A DNA stretch of 64,000 bases from Myxococcales bacterium (GCA_020632975.1 JACKEL010000009.1:124001-188000); one strand, 5' to 3'. Positions 8,129 through 17,181 are shown, counted from the stretch's first letter. The notes: generated by a model from the letters alone, not told the origin. Program-made: numbers and translations.

Positions 8129-10669
8129 ATGTCTAGCCGTTCTCTCCGCTTGTTACCGCTGTTTGCGGTCACGATTTTTGTTTCGTGGGGTTGTCAGCCT
8201 TTCTTTGGCATCATCCCCACCCCCAAAGAATTCACGATGAAGGCCAGCACGCTCCCGCCCAACGCAAGCACGTTGAGCAAGGATGGCGAGCATTACTTGA
8301 TGGTCAAACAATCGCTCACTCTTGCAGACTCTTCCAAGATGCGTTTCCAAGAGAAAGAGCATGTTCAGATCCAATCCCTCGACTGGAAGTCCACCCAATC
8401 GGGCAACATCACCCAAGGTGCCGTGGTCTTCACACCTCGTCGCAAACTCAAGTCGATTTATGCGCGCGTTATCCGACAAAATGGATGGGTTAGCCCTTCG
8501 CGTGGTTTCTACGACTGGCCTTATGACTCGTCCCCCAACAGCGAAAGTGCCGCGATGTACCGCCTGTGGTTCCTCGGCAACATCACGCCTGGCGCTGTGC
8601 ACGAATACCTCGCAAACTACGAATCAACGACCTTCTTGCACTACACCTTCTACTTCCAAAAAGATCGCCCTGTGCAAGACTCCGAGTTTCGTTTCTCTGT
8701 TCCCCAAAGCTACAACTTTTATGCTCGTGTTTACGGCGGCCAAGGCTACCCTGCTTCCTTGATCAACCACCGCACGGAAAACGACCCCAATATCCCTGGA
8801 AATACCATCCATATCTGGACGGCGAAAAAGATCCCCGCACTGGAAACAGAGCCTGGCCAACCCGACGCTCATGTCTTGACTGCTCGCGTCGAACTCGCTC
8901 CCAAAAACTTCCGTTACCGAGGACAAAGTTACGGTGCGGGTTCTTGGTCTGAGATCGCCAACTTTGAAAAAGATATGTTCCAAAAAAGTGCGACCGTCAC
9001 CCCGTCGATCAAAGAAACAACGGACAAAGTGACCCAAGGCGCAAGCGACAATACCGAAAAAGCCCGTCGCATCTACGACTTCATGCACGACAAAGTCCGC
9101 ACGATCAAACAAGATCCCCAGATGATGAACTACAACGTCACGCCTGCAGAAGAAACCCTTCGCAAGCGTTGGGGGGACAATCGTGCCAAAGCTGCTTTGT
9201 ACAAAGCGATGCTCGAAGCGGCCGGAATCTCTAGCCATATCGTGCGTGTTCGTACCCGCGAGCATGGTGACGTTGATCCCAAGATGCCCACCCCTGCGGT
9301 GTTTCAGCATACGATCAACCATATCCCCAGCATCGAAGGAGGTATCTTCCTAGACACCTCTAAACAAGGCAGCCACTTTGGTGACTTGAGCTGGGAAGAT
9401 CAAAATGCTTCTGCGCTTTCGCTCAACGAAGGAAAGCTCTTCCAAACTCCGTTGACTGCTCCCACAGAAAATATGACGAACCGCAAAGTCGAGATGACCG
9501 TGACGCCTGAAGGCAAGGTCACAGGTAAATTGATGGTGACTTTCCAAGGACACCATCGCGCAGACCTCGACCAACGCATCAAAGACCACTCTCTTGATAG
9601 CGCCGTCGGCAAAAACCAATGGGGTCAAGGGCTTCTTGGTTACCTCGCCGGCAAAAAGATCCTCCAAGGGATCAAGGTCAAAGAGACCCGTATCAGCGAC
9701 CTGAAAACCAAAAAGCCCCGAGTAGAGGTGGACTTTACCGCCGAAGTCCACAAAGCACGCACCACAGACTGCGAATACTACGTGCACTTCGACTTCCACA
9801 GCGGACACCAAGCTAGCCTCTCCGCCAAACGCCAGCACCATCCGTACTTGTGGAGAAACACAGGTCACTACATCGACGAAGTCCAAGTGAATGGCCTCAA
9901 AGCCCTCGAACTTCCGAAGCCCAAGTCGATCGATGATGCTCTGTTGCGTTACCAACTCTCAACCAGCGCAAGCGGTCCAAGCATCACGCTCAAAGCGGAG
10001 TACCACTTCCGCAAAGGCGTGATCAGCAACAACGATTACAAAAAGTTGCAAGAACTTTTCGTACAAGTCGATGGCGCAGAAAATACCTTGTTGGTGGCTT
10101 CGACCATGCGCAAAGGCTGTCCTGGTGGCGACGAAGACGGCGACGGTATCCCCGACGAAAAAGACAAATGCCCGAAAGTCAAAGGTATCCCCGAAAACCA
10201 AGGATGCCCCGACAAAGACAGCGATGGCGACGGTATCGTGGATCGCCTCGACAAATGTCCCTTTGTTCCTGGCGTCAAAGAACGCGATGGTTGCCCCAAA
10301 GTCGTTCTCGTCAAGGTCACAGACAAGAAGATCGAGATCTTGCAAAAGATCTTCTTCCGCCTCAACAAAGCGACCATCCAACGCAAGTCCTTCTCCGTAC
10401 TTGATCAGGTTGTTGCTGTATTGAAGAGCCGTCCTTCGATCCGCGTCCGCATCGAAGGACACACGGACAGCAGCGGAAACGCCGCATACAACACGGGTCT
10501 ATCCGATCGACGTGCCAAGTCCGTTCGAGCCTACCTCGTGAAGAATGGCATCGAAGAGAACCGCCTCGAAGCGATCGGCTTTGGTCCCAAGCGTCCTCTC
10601 GTCCCCAACACCAACCGCAAGAACCGCGCGAAGAACCGTCGCGTTGAGTTCAACATCATCTCCCAATAA
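8129..10669 (+). CDS. Lipoprotein fusing DUF3857/pseudo-transglutaminase to TSP3 repeats and an OmpA domain
   Basis: 846 residues, AAAGGAA before the ATG. An N-terminal signal with a weak lipobox (VSWGC) suggests a lipoprotein. Residues about 40-290 are DUF3857-like. Residues about 305-420 are transglutaminase-like (TEKARRIYDFMHDKVR, RWGDNRAKAALYKAML, FQHTINHIP), where the usual GDCKDKA Cys is replaced by Asn while the downstream His remains; this predicts loss of catalysis. Residues about 665-730 hold two TSP3 units and 734-845 an OmpA peptidoglycan-binding domain almost identical to that of the gene at 3059-4987. The fusion would place a non-catalytic transglutaminase fold at the cell wall. 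It is very likely co-transcribed with the preceding lipoprotein, which lacks the OmpA tail. Confidence 0.75.
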   Translation: MSSRSLRLLPLFAVTIFVSWGCQPFFGIIPTPKEFTMKASTLPPNASTLSKDGEHYLMVKQSLTLADSSKMRFQEKEHVQIQSLDWKSTQSGNITQGAVVFTPRRKLKSIYARVIRQNGWVSPSRGFYDWPYDSSPNSESAAMYRLWFLGNITPGAVHEYLANYESTTFLHYTFYFQKDRPVQDSEFRFSVPQSYNFYARVYGGQGYPASLINHRTENDPNIPGNTIHIWTAKKIPALETEPGQPDAHVLTARVELAPKNFRYRGQSYGAGSWSEIANFEKDMFQKSATVTPSIKETTDKVTQGASDNTEKARRIYDFMHDKVRTIKQDPQMMNYNVTPAEETLRKRWGDNRAKAALYKAMLEAAGISSHIVRVRTREHGDVDPKMPTPAVFQHTINHIPSIEGGIFLDTSKQGSHFGDLSWEDQNASALSLNEGKLFQTPLTAPTENMTNRKVEMTVTPEGKVTGKLMVTFQGHHRADLDQRIKDHSLDSAVGKNQWGQGLLGYLAGKKILQGIKVKETRISDLKTKKPRVEVDFTAEVHKARTTDCEYYVHFDFHSGHQASLSAKRQHHPYLWRNTGHYIDEVQVNGLKALELPKPKSIDDALLRYQLSTSASGPSITLKAEYHFRKGVISNNDYKKLQELFVQVDGAENTLLVASTMRKGCPGGDEDGDGIPDEKDKCPKVKGIPENQGCPDKDSDGDGIVDRLDKCPFVPGVKERDGCPKVVLVKVTDKKIEILQKIFFRLNKATIQRKSFSVLDQVVAVLKSRPSIRVRIEGHTDSSGNAAYNTGLSDRRAKSVRAYLVKNGIEENRLEAIGFGPKRPLVPNTNRKNRAKNRRVEFNIISQ

Positions 10670-10748
10670 CCTCCCCCCTCTCTTTCCTTTCCATAACCGC
10701 CGTTGTCTCGACATCCCCTAGAAAAGCAAGCCAAACAAACAACGTATC

Positions 10749-10777
10749 TTGTCAGCCTGCCGAGAAACTTCTAAGAT
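10749..10777 (+). promoter_or_regulatory. Sigma-70-like promoter for the matrixin gene
   Basis: TTGTCA (10749-10754), a 17-base spacer and TAAGAT (10772-10777), about 40 bases before the chosen ATG at 10817. Spacing is ideal and both hexamers are near consensus. Confidence 0.5.
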
Positions 10778-10816
10778 GAGGGCCGTATTTTGGCGCTTAG
10801 AAAGAAGGATTATGTC

Positions 10817-13108
10817 ATGCAGAAACGAAGGATCATTGTCAGTTTGTTTTGTGCGCTTATCGTGACGCTTGCGGTCTCGAAGGCTTGGGCGTATCAGCTT
10901 TTTCCCATCGACGAAAACAACCGTGAGCGTTATTGGAAACGCGGTAAGTTTCCTCTCACACTCAACCTCGATAAAGGCGGAAGCCAACAGATCCCCTTTG
11001 CGGATGTCCAAAGCGCAATGAACAGCTCGATTGGCGCTTGGAACGGCATCTCAGGCGCCATCCAACAGCTTTTCAAGATCGCCCCCCTCGGAAACGCCGA
11101 ACTACCCGTTACATACGATGGTCAGTTGGTGGTCAAGTTCATCAAACAAAAAGCCAACTGGAAGTTTGGTGAGTTTGAACTCGCGCGCACAGAAACCTAC
11201 TACAACACCCGCGACGGCGAGATGCTTGATGCAGACCTCTCGATCAATGATTGGAACACCCAGATCCCTATCGGCATCGGCGCAACGGACAAATACGACC
11301 TTCAGTCCATTATCACCCACGAACTCGGTCACGTCATCGGTTTGGGACACTCCCAAAATGTCAATGCGACCATGGCTGCAACAGCAAACCCTGGCGAAAC
11401 CACCAAACGACAACTGACCGACGATGATCGCCAGGGTGTCCGCGACCTTTACCCTGAGCAAGCGAGCTGTAACGACGGCGACACCAGCGGCCCCGAGTTG
11501 GTTTGCTATAATGGCCGATACACCGCACGTTGCGCGCCTTACCAACAAGTCTGTAAGACCTGTGTGTCCAACGATGACTGCCTTGGCGCCAACAACTTTT
11601 GTATCAATATCCAAGATGGAAATCGCTGTGGCTTCGATTGTTCCAATGGTGGAACCTGCCCCGCAGGTTATACCTGTACAGCCATCACTGATCCCAACGA
11701 TCCCAACAATGTTCTTGGTCGCAACTGTGTGCCCTCCCTCAATACTTGTGGCGGTGCGCAAGCCTTCCCCTGTTGCCGCGATAACAACGACTGTCTCGAT
11801 CCTTTTAAGTGCATCAGCGGAAGCTGCATCAACGATCAAGCCTGTACCAACGAAGGCGAAGCTTGTAGCGCACAACAACGATGTTGCGGAAACCTCCAAT
11901 GTATCGATGCTGGCGCAGGTTCGCGTTGTCGTGCTCCCTGTGATCCCCTTGCGGCACGCTGTGAAGGAAACCTTCGCTGTGCAGCCGCTGAAGGCACCAA
12001 CTACACACAAGGCTTCTGTATCCCCCCAAACAACGGTGGAAAAGAAGGCGTAACCTGTAGCGATCAAAGTCCCTGTGAGTACGAACTCGGCTGTAACCCC
12101 GAGGAAAAGAAGTGCCGTTTCTTGTGTCGTCCTGGCGCAAATGGCGCATGTCCCACCAATTACCGCTGCATCGCAGTTGCAGGAACCAACAACGCTGTAG
12201 GCCTTTGCATCCAAGAAACAGGGACCGAGACCTGCAAAACCGTTGCAGACTGCCCTACAGGTCGCGTTTGCAAAAATGAGCGTTGCTCCCCTTGCACCGC
12301 CAACTCTGACTGTGAACCCAACCACCGCTGCGAACTCGGCTATTGCCGCAAAGAGTGCGGAACCTCGGATGCAGACTGTCCTCCCCGTCACCGCTGTGAT
12401 ACAGGTCTTTGCCAACCAGGGACACCTTGTTCAAGCAACCAACAGTGCCCAGGTGGTGAGGTTTGCTCGGGCGGGATCTGTACCACAGGAACAGGACAGA
12501 CTTGTAGCGTCGATACAGACTGCGTTTCCCCCCAAAAGTGTATCGAACAACGTTGCAAACAAGTGGATGCTTGTAACAACGCATGCACGACCTCTGAGAC
12601 TTGCGCGATCTTCAGTGGCAAAGGCCGCTGTGTTCCCAAGACCTGCACCGCAGACGCGCAGTGCGGCGAGGGCCTACGATGTCTCAACAACTCTTGTGCA
12701 GAAACAGAAACCAACTGTGGTGGCCGCGGTCCTTGTCCTTCAGGACAAGAGTGTGTCAACAACGTCTGCCGAAGTAGCCTTGGTTATGTTTGTTCGGGCG
12801 ATGAAGGCTGTGTCCCTGGCCTCACTTGTATCGTCTTGGATGGAAAAGGTACGTGTAGCCGCACTTGCCTCCCCACAGATCCTGCAAGTTGCGGAAGTGG
12901 CTTTTTCTGTGTAGAAGGGCTCCCCAACATCAACCTCGGTTGCTGGCCAAGCTCTCAAAGTGATTGCAGCGTCACTCCTTGTCGCCCCAAGCGCGCTGGA
13001 TGCGGTTGCGAAAATGGAGAGACATCCACATCCTTTGCTGGATGGTTGGCGCTTTTGATGGCGCTCTTTGTCCTCGCACGCAAACGAAGGAGTCGATTCG
13101 ATGCCTAA
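10817..13108 (+). CDS. Secreted matrixin-like (M10) metalloprotease with Cys-rich repeats and MYXO-CTERM tail
   Basis: 763 residues. The start ATG at 10817 has AAGAAGGA 7 bases upstream and gives a clean signal peptide ending in SKAWA; a TTG at 10790 in frame would add nine residues before it. The zinc site HELGHVIGLGH (about residues 168-178) and the Met-turn ATMAAT identify a metzincin of the matrixin type. Residues about 210-720 are a long array of Cys-rich segments resembling small disulfide modules (CxNDxDCxxxxxC patterns), probably adhesive or spacer elements. The C-terminus has CGCENG, a hydrophobic stretch GWLALLMALFVLARKRR and a basic end, which fits the MYXO-CTERM sorting signal for surface display in Myxococcota. 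Its stop overlaps the next gene by 8 bases, pointing to coupled expression with a small secreted protein. Confidence 0.88.
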   Translation: MQKRRIIVSLFCALIVTLAVSKAWAYQLFPIDENNRERYWKRGKFPLTLNLDKGGSQQIPFADVQSAMNSSIGAWNGISGAIQQLFKIAPLGNAELPVTYDGQLVVKFIKQKANWKFGEFELARTETYYNTRDGEMLDADLSINDWNTQIPIGIGATDKYDLQSIITHELGHVIGLGHSQNVNATMAATANPGETTKRQLTDDDRQGVRDLYPEQASCNDGDTSGPELVCYNGRYTARCAPYQQVCKTCVSNDDCLGANNFCINIQDGNRCGFDCSNGGTCPAGYTCTAITDPNDPNNVLGRNCVPSLNTCGGAQAFPCCRDNNDCLDPFKCISGSCINDQACTNEGEACSAQQRCCGNLQCIDAGAGSRCRAPCDPLAARCEGNLRCAAAEGTNYTQGFCIPPNNGGKEGVTCSDQSPCEYELGCNPEEKKCRFLCRPGANGACPTNYRCIAVAGTNNAVGLCIQETGTETCKTVADCPTGRVCKNERCSPCTANSDCEPNHRCELGYCRKECGTSDADCPPRHRCDTGLCQPGTPCSSNQQCPGGEVCSGGICTTGTGQTCSVDTDCVSPQKCIEQRCKQVDACNNACTTSETCAIFSGKGRCVPKTCTADAQCGEGLRCLNNSCAETETNCGGRGPCPSGQECVNNVCRSSLGYVCSGDEGCVPGLTCIVLDGKGTCSRTCLPTDPASCGSGFFCVEGLPNINLGCWPSSQSDCSVTPCRPKRAGCGCENGETSTSFAGWLALLMALFVLARKRRSRFDA

Positions 13109-13727
13109 GCGTATCCTCGTATGGATGGCCTTTTTGGGACTTTTGCTGGCTTCTCCCAAAACGCACGCCACCATCATCGTCAAACTTGATGATCAACAGA
13201 TGGCCCAAAAAGCCCACACCGTCGTACAAGGTCGTGTCTTACGCGTGGTGGCTCGCTGGGATGCAAAAGTTCGACGCATCTATACCTTCGTAACACTCGC
13301 AGTCACCGAATATTACAAAGGTGACAAGACCGTTCAAGAAGTCACGATTCGTCAGTCTGGTGGCGCGATCAATAGCATCGGGAGCTACGTTCCAGGGACC
13401 GCGACATTTAAAGTAGGCGAAGATGTGCTTGTGTTTTTGGAGCCCCAAAAAGACAAGCGCTACTTTCACGTGATGGGCATGTCTTATGGGAAATATTCGA
13501 TCGTCGAAGATCCCAAAGATCAAAAACGCTACGTCGTCCGCAACACCAAGGGCCTTGCTGTGGGGGCTTGGAATCCACAAGGACGCTTCAAAGTCCAACA
13601 CATCGATCCCAAGAGCCTAAAGCCCGTACTGTTCGAGAGCTTTGTACAAAAACTGCGTACCTACCTCAAGCCCATCAAAGCCGCGCCCCTCAAGCCCGAT
13701 CTCAAGGTTACCCCCAGCCGTCCCTAA
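13101..13727 (+). CDS. Small secreted protein coupled to the matrixin gene, unknown function
   Basis: 208 residues. The ATG at 13101 overlaps the matrixin stop (ATGCCTAA) and has AAGGAG 8 bases upstream, so the two are translationally coupled. A signal peptide (MPKRILVWMAFLGLLLASPKTHA) predicts export. The mature part begins with a beta-rich domain (VVQGRVLRVVARWDAKVRR, IYTFVTLAVTEYYKGD, VTIRQSGGAINSIGSYVPG, FKVGEDVLVFLEP) that looks like a compact barrel or sandwich and ends with a Lys/Pro-rich tail. I do not recognise the family by name. Coupling suggests a chaperone, inhibitor or partner of the protease; this is inference. Confidence 0.75.
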   Translation: MPKRILVWMAFLGLLLASPKTHATIIVKLDDQQMAQKAHTVVQGRVLRVVARWDAKVRRIYTFVTLAVTEYYKGDKTVQEVTIRQSGGAINSIGSYVPGTATFKVGEDVLVFLEPQKDKRYFHVMGMSYGKYSIVEDPKDQKRYVVRNTKGLAVGAWNPQGRFKVQHIDPKSLKPVLFESFVQKLRTYLKPIKAAPLKPDLKVTPSRP

Positions 13728-13767
13728 TCTCTCCCACAATCTAACAAGTCCCAATACAAGGAAGAGC

Positions 13768-14481
13768 ATGTCCACAACCTCGCTTCCTCATCCGATCATC
13801 ACGATAGATGGCCCCGCAGGCGCAGGCAAAAGCACCATCAGTCGCAACCTCGCCCGTACCCTTGGCTTTACCTACATCGACACAGGTGCCATGTTCCGCG
13901 CGATCGCCCTCGCCGCTCAACAAGCCCAAGTCCCTTGGCAAGATGAAACGCAACTCGCGGCTTTGTTGCCATCGATCCAATTGGAGTTCCGCTTGATCCA
14001 AGATCAACTCCGCATGTTCCTCAACGGACAAGATGTGGAAGATGCGATCCGCACCGCCCAGATGGGCCTTGGTGCTTCGGCGATCTCGATCCACCCCTCA
14101 GTGCGGACCTTTCTGCTTGCGCAACAAAGACATCTTGGACTCCAAAGCGCTTCTGTCTTGGAAGGACGCGATACAGGCACGGTGGTCTTTCCTGATGCGC
14201 CGCTCAAGTTCTATCTCGACGCAAGCGCACATGAACGCGCCAAACGCCGCCTCCAACAACTGGGCCCCCAAGCCAAAGAAACCCTCGAAGAGATCCAAAA
14301 ACAGATCGAAGATCGTGATCGCGCTGATATGGAAAGGCAACACGCCCCCCTGCGCTGCCCCCAAGACGCGATCCGCATCGATACCTCTTTGCTCTCCCCC
14401 GAAGAAGTCCTTCAACAAATGCTCGACGTCGCGCAAAGCCGCTTTCCCCAACGCACAATGCCAACAGAGACACACCCCTAA
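13768..14481 (+). CDS. cmk: Cytidylate kinase
   Basis: Phosphorylates CMP and dCMP to the diphosphates with ATP; cytoplasmic nucleotide metabolism. The 237-residue product starts with the P-loop ITIDGPAGAGKST, followed by the CMP-site pattern YIDTGAMFRAIAL, then GLGASAISIHPSVR, LEGRDTGTVVFPDA and the lid/Arg region RDRADMERQ, all typical of bacterial Cmk. The ATG at 13768 has AAGGAAG just upstream; the longer open frame to 13642 overlaps the preceding gene and lacks a ribosome site. It sits directly before rpsA and ihfB, the widely conserved cmk-rpsA-ihfB order known from Escherichia coli. Confidence 0.95.
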   Translation: MSTTSLPHPIITIDGPAGAGKSTISRNLARTLGFTYIDTGAMFRAIALAAQQAQVPWQDETQLAALLPSIQLEFRLIQDQLRMFLNGQDVEDAIRTAQMGLGASAISIHPSVRTFLLAQQRHLGLQSASVLEGRDTGTVVFPDAPLKFYLDASAHERAKRRLQQLGPQAKETLEEIQKQIEDRDRADMERQHAPLRCPQDAIRIDTSLLSPEEVLQQMLDVAQSRFPQRTMPTETHP

Positions 14482-14499
14482 GATTCGTTGAGAAAAGCC

Positions 14500-14528
14500 T
14501 TGACGAGTCCCAAAAAGCTTTCTATAGT
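14500..14528 (+). promoter_or_regulatory. Strong sigma-70-type promoter upstream of rpsA
   Basis: TTGACG (14500-14505), exactly 17 bases, then TATAGT (14523-14528): five of six matches in each hexamer. It leaves a leader of about 140 bases before rpsA containing a small AACTTG/CAAGTT stem (14571-14576 with 14588-14593), a plausible place for S1 autoregulation. Confidence 0.65.
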
Positions 14529-14677
14529 GACAACCCTGTCAAGGTCCATAGAACCCTATTTTTGATGCAAAACTTGCCTAATCTCAACAAGTTATGCACG
14601 AAAAAGTTTCATTTTGATAAGGGGTCCGTTGATCGCACAACCTACCCCGTCGGCTCCACAAAAGGAATAGGAACAGC

Positions 14678-16369
14678 ATGATCGATCACGTTGAACAAAA
14701 CACTTCTCTTCATGAAGAAGAGGACTTTGCCGCCCTCTTGGAACAGCATGACGCCCGCGAATCCATGATCCAAGAAGGCGCTATCGTACGCGGCACCATC
14801 GTTAAAGTCGAAAAGGACAAAGTCCTTGTCGATATCGGCTTCAAATCAGAAGGCGAGATCTCTTTGCGCGAGTTTGGTTACGGCGATGGCGCCGCAGTCA
14901 AGCCTGGCGACCAAGTCGATGTCCTCGTGGAAATCCTCGAAGACACCGAAGGAAACTGCCGTCTCTCCAAAGAAAAAGCTGACAAGCTCAAGATCTGGGA
15001 AGAGATCTCCAAAGCTTGTGAAGAAGATCAAGTGGTCGAAGGTGTCATCGTTCAACGTGTCAAAGGCGGTCTCTCCGTCGATATCGGCGTGAAAGCCTTC
15101 CTCCCCGGTTCCCAAGTGGATCTGCGCCCCGTTCGCAACCTCGACAAGTTGATCGGACAACGCTACAAATTCAAAGTCATCAAGTTCAACAAGAAGCGTA
15201 GCAACATCGTCCTCAGCCGTCGCGCTCTCCTCGAAGAAGAACGCGAAGCCCTCAAAAAGGACACCCTCGACAAACTCCAAGAAGGTCAAATCCTCGATGG
15301 TCAGATCAAGAACATCACCGATTACGGTGCGTTCGTGGATCTCGGCGGAATCGACGGTCTCCTTCACATCACCGATATGTCTTGGGGCCGTATCAACCAT
15401 CCCTCCGAGCGTTTCAACGTCGGCGATCAAATCAAGGTCAAAGTCCTCAAGTTTGATCCCAACACTGAGCGCGTCTCCTTGGGCCTCAAACAAATCACCG
15501 AAGATCCATGGAACAACGCAGAACGCCGCTATCCCCCCGGAACCCGCGTATCTGGCAAGGTTGTGAGCCTCACGGATTACGGCGCATTTGTTGAGATCGA
15601 AGAAGGCATCGAAGGCCTCGTTCACATCTCCGAGATGAGCTGGACCAAACGCATCAAGCATCCCTCGAAAGTCGTCAACGTTGGCCAAGTGGTCGATGCA
15701 GTCGTCCTCGATATCGATGTGTCCAACCGTCGTATCAGCCTCGGTATGAAACAAGTTGAGCCCAACCCCTGGAGCCAACTCAAAGAAAAATACCCCCTCG
15801 GAAGCAAGATCACTGGCAAGATCCGCAACATCACTGACTTCGGTATCTTTGTGGGTATCGAAGAAGGTATCGACGGTCTCGTTCACATCTCCGACATCTC
15901 TTGGGTTCAACGCGTCAAGCACCCCTCCGAGATGTTTGAAGAAGGCCAAGAAGTCGAAGCGGTTGTCACCAACATCGACGAGCAAAACCAACGCTTCTCG
16001 CTCTCGATCAAAGACCTTGCACCCGATCCATGGTCCAGCCACATCCCCGTCCGTTACCGCGAAGGTTCGGTCTGGCAAGGCTCCGTGAAGAAACTCACTG
16101 ACTTCGGCGCATTCGTTGAGCTTGAGCCCGGCATCGAAGGTCTCGTTCACATCTCCGAGATCTCCGAAGACCGCGTTGAGACCCCCAACGATGAGTTGAA
16201 AGAAGGCCAAGAAGTCAAAGTGAAGATCATCAACCTCGACACCGAAAAGCGCCAAATCGGCCTTTCGATCCGTCAAGCACTCGATGACTCTAACAACTAC
16301 CTCGATCAAGGCGAAGCTTCTACAAGCCTTGGTGCACTCCTCCGCGGTCACCTCAGCGACGAGAAGTAA
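14678..16369 (+). CDS. rpsA: 30S ribosomal protein S1
   Basis: 563 residues with six S1 RNA-binding domains: two divergent N-terminal ones (starting near EGAIVRGTIVKVEKDKVLVD and EDQVVEGVIVQ) that dock S1 on the ribosome, then four closely similar ones, each with the pattern (D)YGAFV-D/E-L...GLxHIxxMSW...HPS. S1 unfolds mRNA and brings it to the 30S subunit. The Shine-Dalgarno AAAGGAATAGG lies before ATG 14678. Codon use is strongly biased to C-ending codons, as expected for a highly expressed gene. The gene lies between cmk and ihfB in the usual order. Confidence 0.97.
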   Translation: MIDHVEQNTSLHEEEDFAALLEQHDARESMIQEGAIVRGTIVKVEKDKVLVDIGFKSEGEISLREFGYGDGAAVKPGDQVDVLVEILEDTEGNCRLSKEKADKLKIWEEISKACEEDQVVEGVIVQRVKGGLSVDIGVKAFLPGSQVDLRPVRNLDKLIGQRYKFKVIKFNKKRSNIVLSRRALLEEEREALKKDTLDKLQEGQILDGQIKNITDYGAFVDLGGIDGLLHITDMSWGRINHPSERFNVGDQIKVKVLKFDPNTERVSLGLKQITEDPWNNAERRYPPGTRVSGKVVSLTDYGAFVEIEEGIEGLVHISEMSWTKRIKHPSKVVNVGQVVDAVVLDIDVSNRRISLGMKQVEPNPWSQLKEKYPLGSKITGKIRNITDFGIFVGIEEGIDGLVHISDISWVQRVKHPSEMFEEGQEVEAVVTNIDEQNQRFSLSIKDLAPDPWSSHIPVRYREGSVWQGSVKKLTDFGAFVELEPGIEGLVHISEISEDRVETPNDELKEGQEVKVKIINLDTEKRQIGLSIRQALDDSNNYLDQGEASTSLGALLRGHLSDEK

Positions 16370-16410
16370 TCCACACAGCTTTCCAACGTCTTTATCTCAC
16401 CCAAATGCAA

Positions 16411-16457
16411 CTTTTCCAAAAAGAATTCCTTGATTTTTGGAAAAGTTTCGCTATCTT
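16411..16457 (+). promoter_or_regulatory. Promoter with a 12-bp inverted repeat, between rpsA and ihfB
   Basis: CTTTTCCAAAAA (16411-16422) and TTTTTGGAAAAG (16434-16445) form a perfect 12-bp inverted repeat with an 11-base loop. It overlaps a promoter-like pair, TTGATT (16430-16435) and TATCTT (16452-16457), spaced by 16 bases. The right arm covers the -35 and part of the spacer, as an operator would. An alternative reading is an AT-rich rpsA terminator. Confidence 0.45.
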
Positions 16458-16558
16458 AGCCACCGAGAGACTACGAAGAAAAAAAGAGGGCTAATCTTCT
16501 TTCTTTTCTGAGATTTTTGCATCTTTCCCATCTCGGAAATCCTGCAATCTCAGCCTCT

Positions 16559-16589
16559 GGTTTGTGTGTCACGTTGTGACATACAAACC
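16559..16589 (+). promoter_or_regulatory. 14-bp hairpin in the ihfB leader
   Basis: GGTTTGTGTGTCAC (16559-16572) pairs with GTGACATACAAACC (16576-16589) with one G-T pair and a 3-base loop. There is no T-run after it, so it is more likely a leader RNA structure or a DNA operator (core TGTCAC-GTT-GTGACA) than a terminator. A perfect 12-bp palindrome GACTGATCAGTC follows at 16612-16623. The remaining sequence to 16893 shows no gene. Confidence 0.4.
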
Positions 16590-16893
16590 AAACACATCTA
16601 TTCGAAAATCCGACTGATCAGTCTGTTGGATAGATGGTTTGAATCGCGCAAGGAAGCAAACGCAAGGACGCAAGGAAGCCTCCACGCTAAAAAACACGCC
16701 CGCATCCCACCACGTTTGTGTCACGGACGTATACTGCGCCCCCGTTTTTGCTTTGCTTTCTATTCTTCACACATTGGTATTGAATGTCCTCTTTTCGTCT
16801 CAACCCACATATCCGTGGGAGTTTGTGACATTCTCAACGAACCCTTTCTGACGGATCCAACCTCGGATCCTCTCGATGTAAAAGGAGTCCACC

Positions 16894-17181
16894 GTGACAA
16901 AAAGCGAACTGGTACTCGCAATTAGCGAAAAGCGTAAAGATCTCTCCAAAAAAGACATCGAATCTGTTGTCAACACCATCTTCAACAGTATGCGCAACTC
17001 TCTCATCCGCGGAGAGCGCATTGAGATCCGTGGCTTCGGCAGTTTCACTGTCAAACACCGCGACGCTCGCACCGGTCGTAACCCCAAAACGGGAAGCCCC
17101 GTGGATATCCCACCCAAGCGCATCCCCTTCTTTACTGTTGGAAAAGAACTCCGCGAGCGCGTCAACACTGACGAGATGTAA
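16894..17181 (+). CDS. ihfB: Integration host factor beta-like DNA-bending protein (HU/IHF family)
   Basis: 95 residues, the normal family size. GTG start with AAAGGAG 6-7 bases upstream. The sequence tracks IhfB: MTKSELV at the N-terminus, GERIEIRGFGSFTV in the core, and the beta-arm signature RTGRNPKTGSPVDIP that intercalates into the minor groove, then PFFTVGKELRERV. It bends DNA at specific sites in recombination, transcription and nucleoid folding. The position downstream of cmk and rpsA supports the beta-subunit assignment; HU cannot be fully excluded, and no alpha partner is in the window. Confidence 0.9.
   Translation: MTKSELVLAISEKRKDLSKKDIESVVNTIFNSMRNSLIRGERIEIRGFGSFTVKHRDARTGRNPKTGSPVDIPPKRIPFFTVGKELRERVNTDEM

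Noticed and set aside
14846..16351. 501-codon antisense frame opposite rpsA
   Set aside because: Strong codon bias in rpsA keeps the opposite strand open; no start signal or family match.
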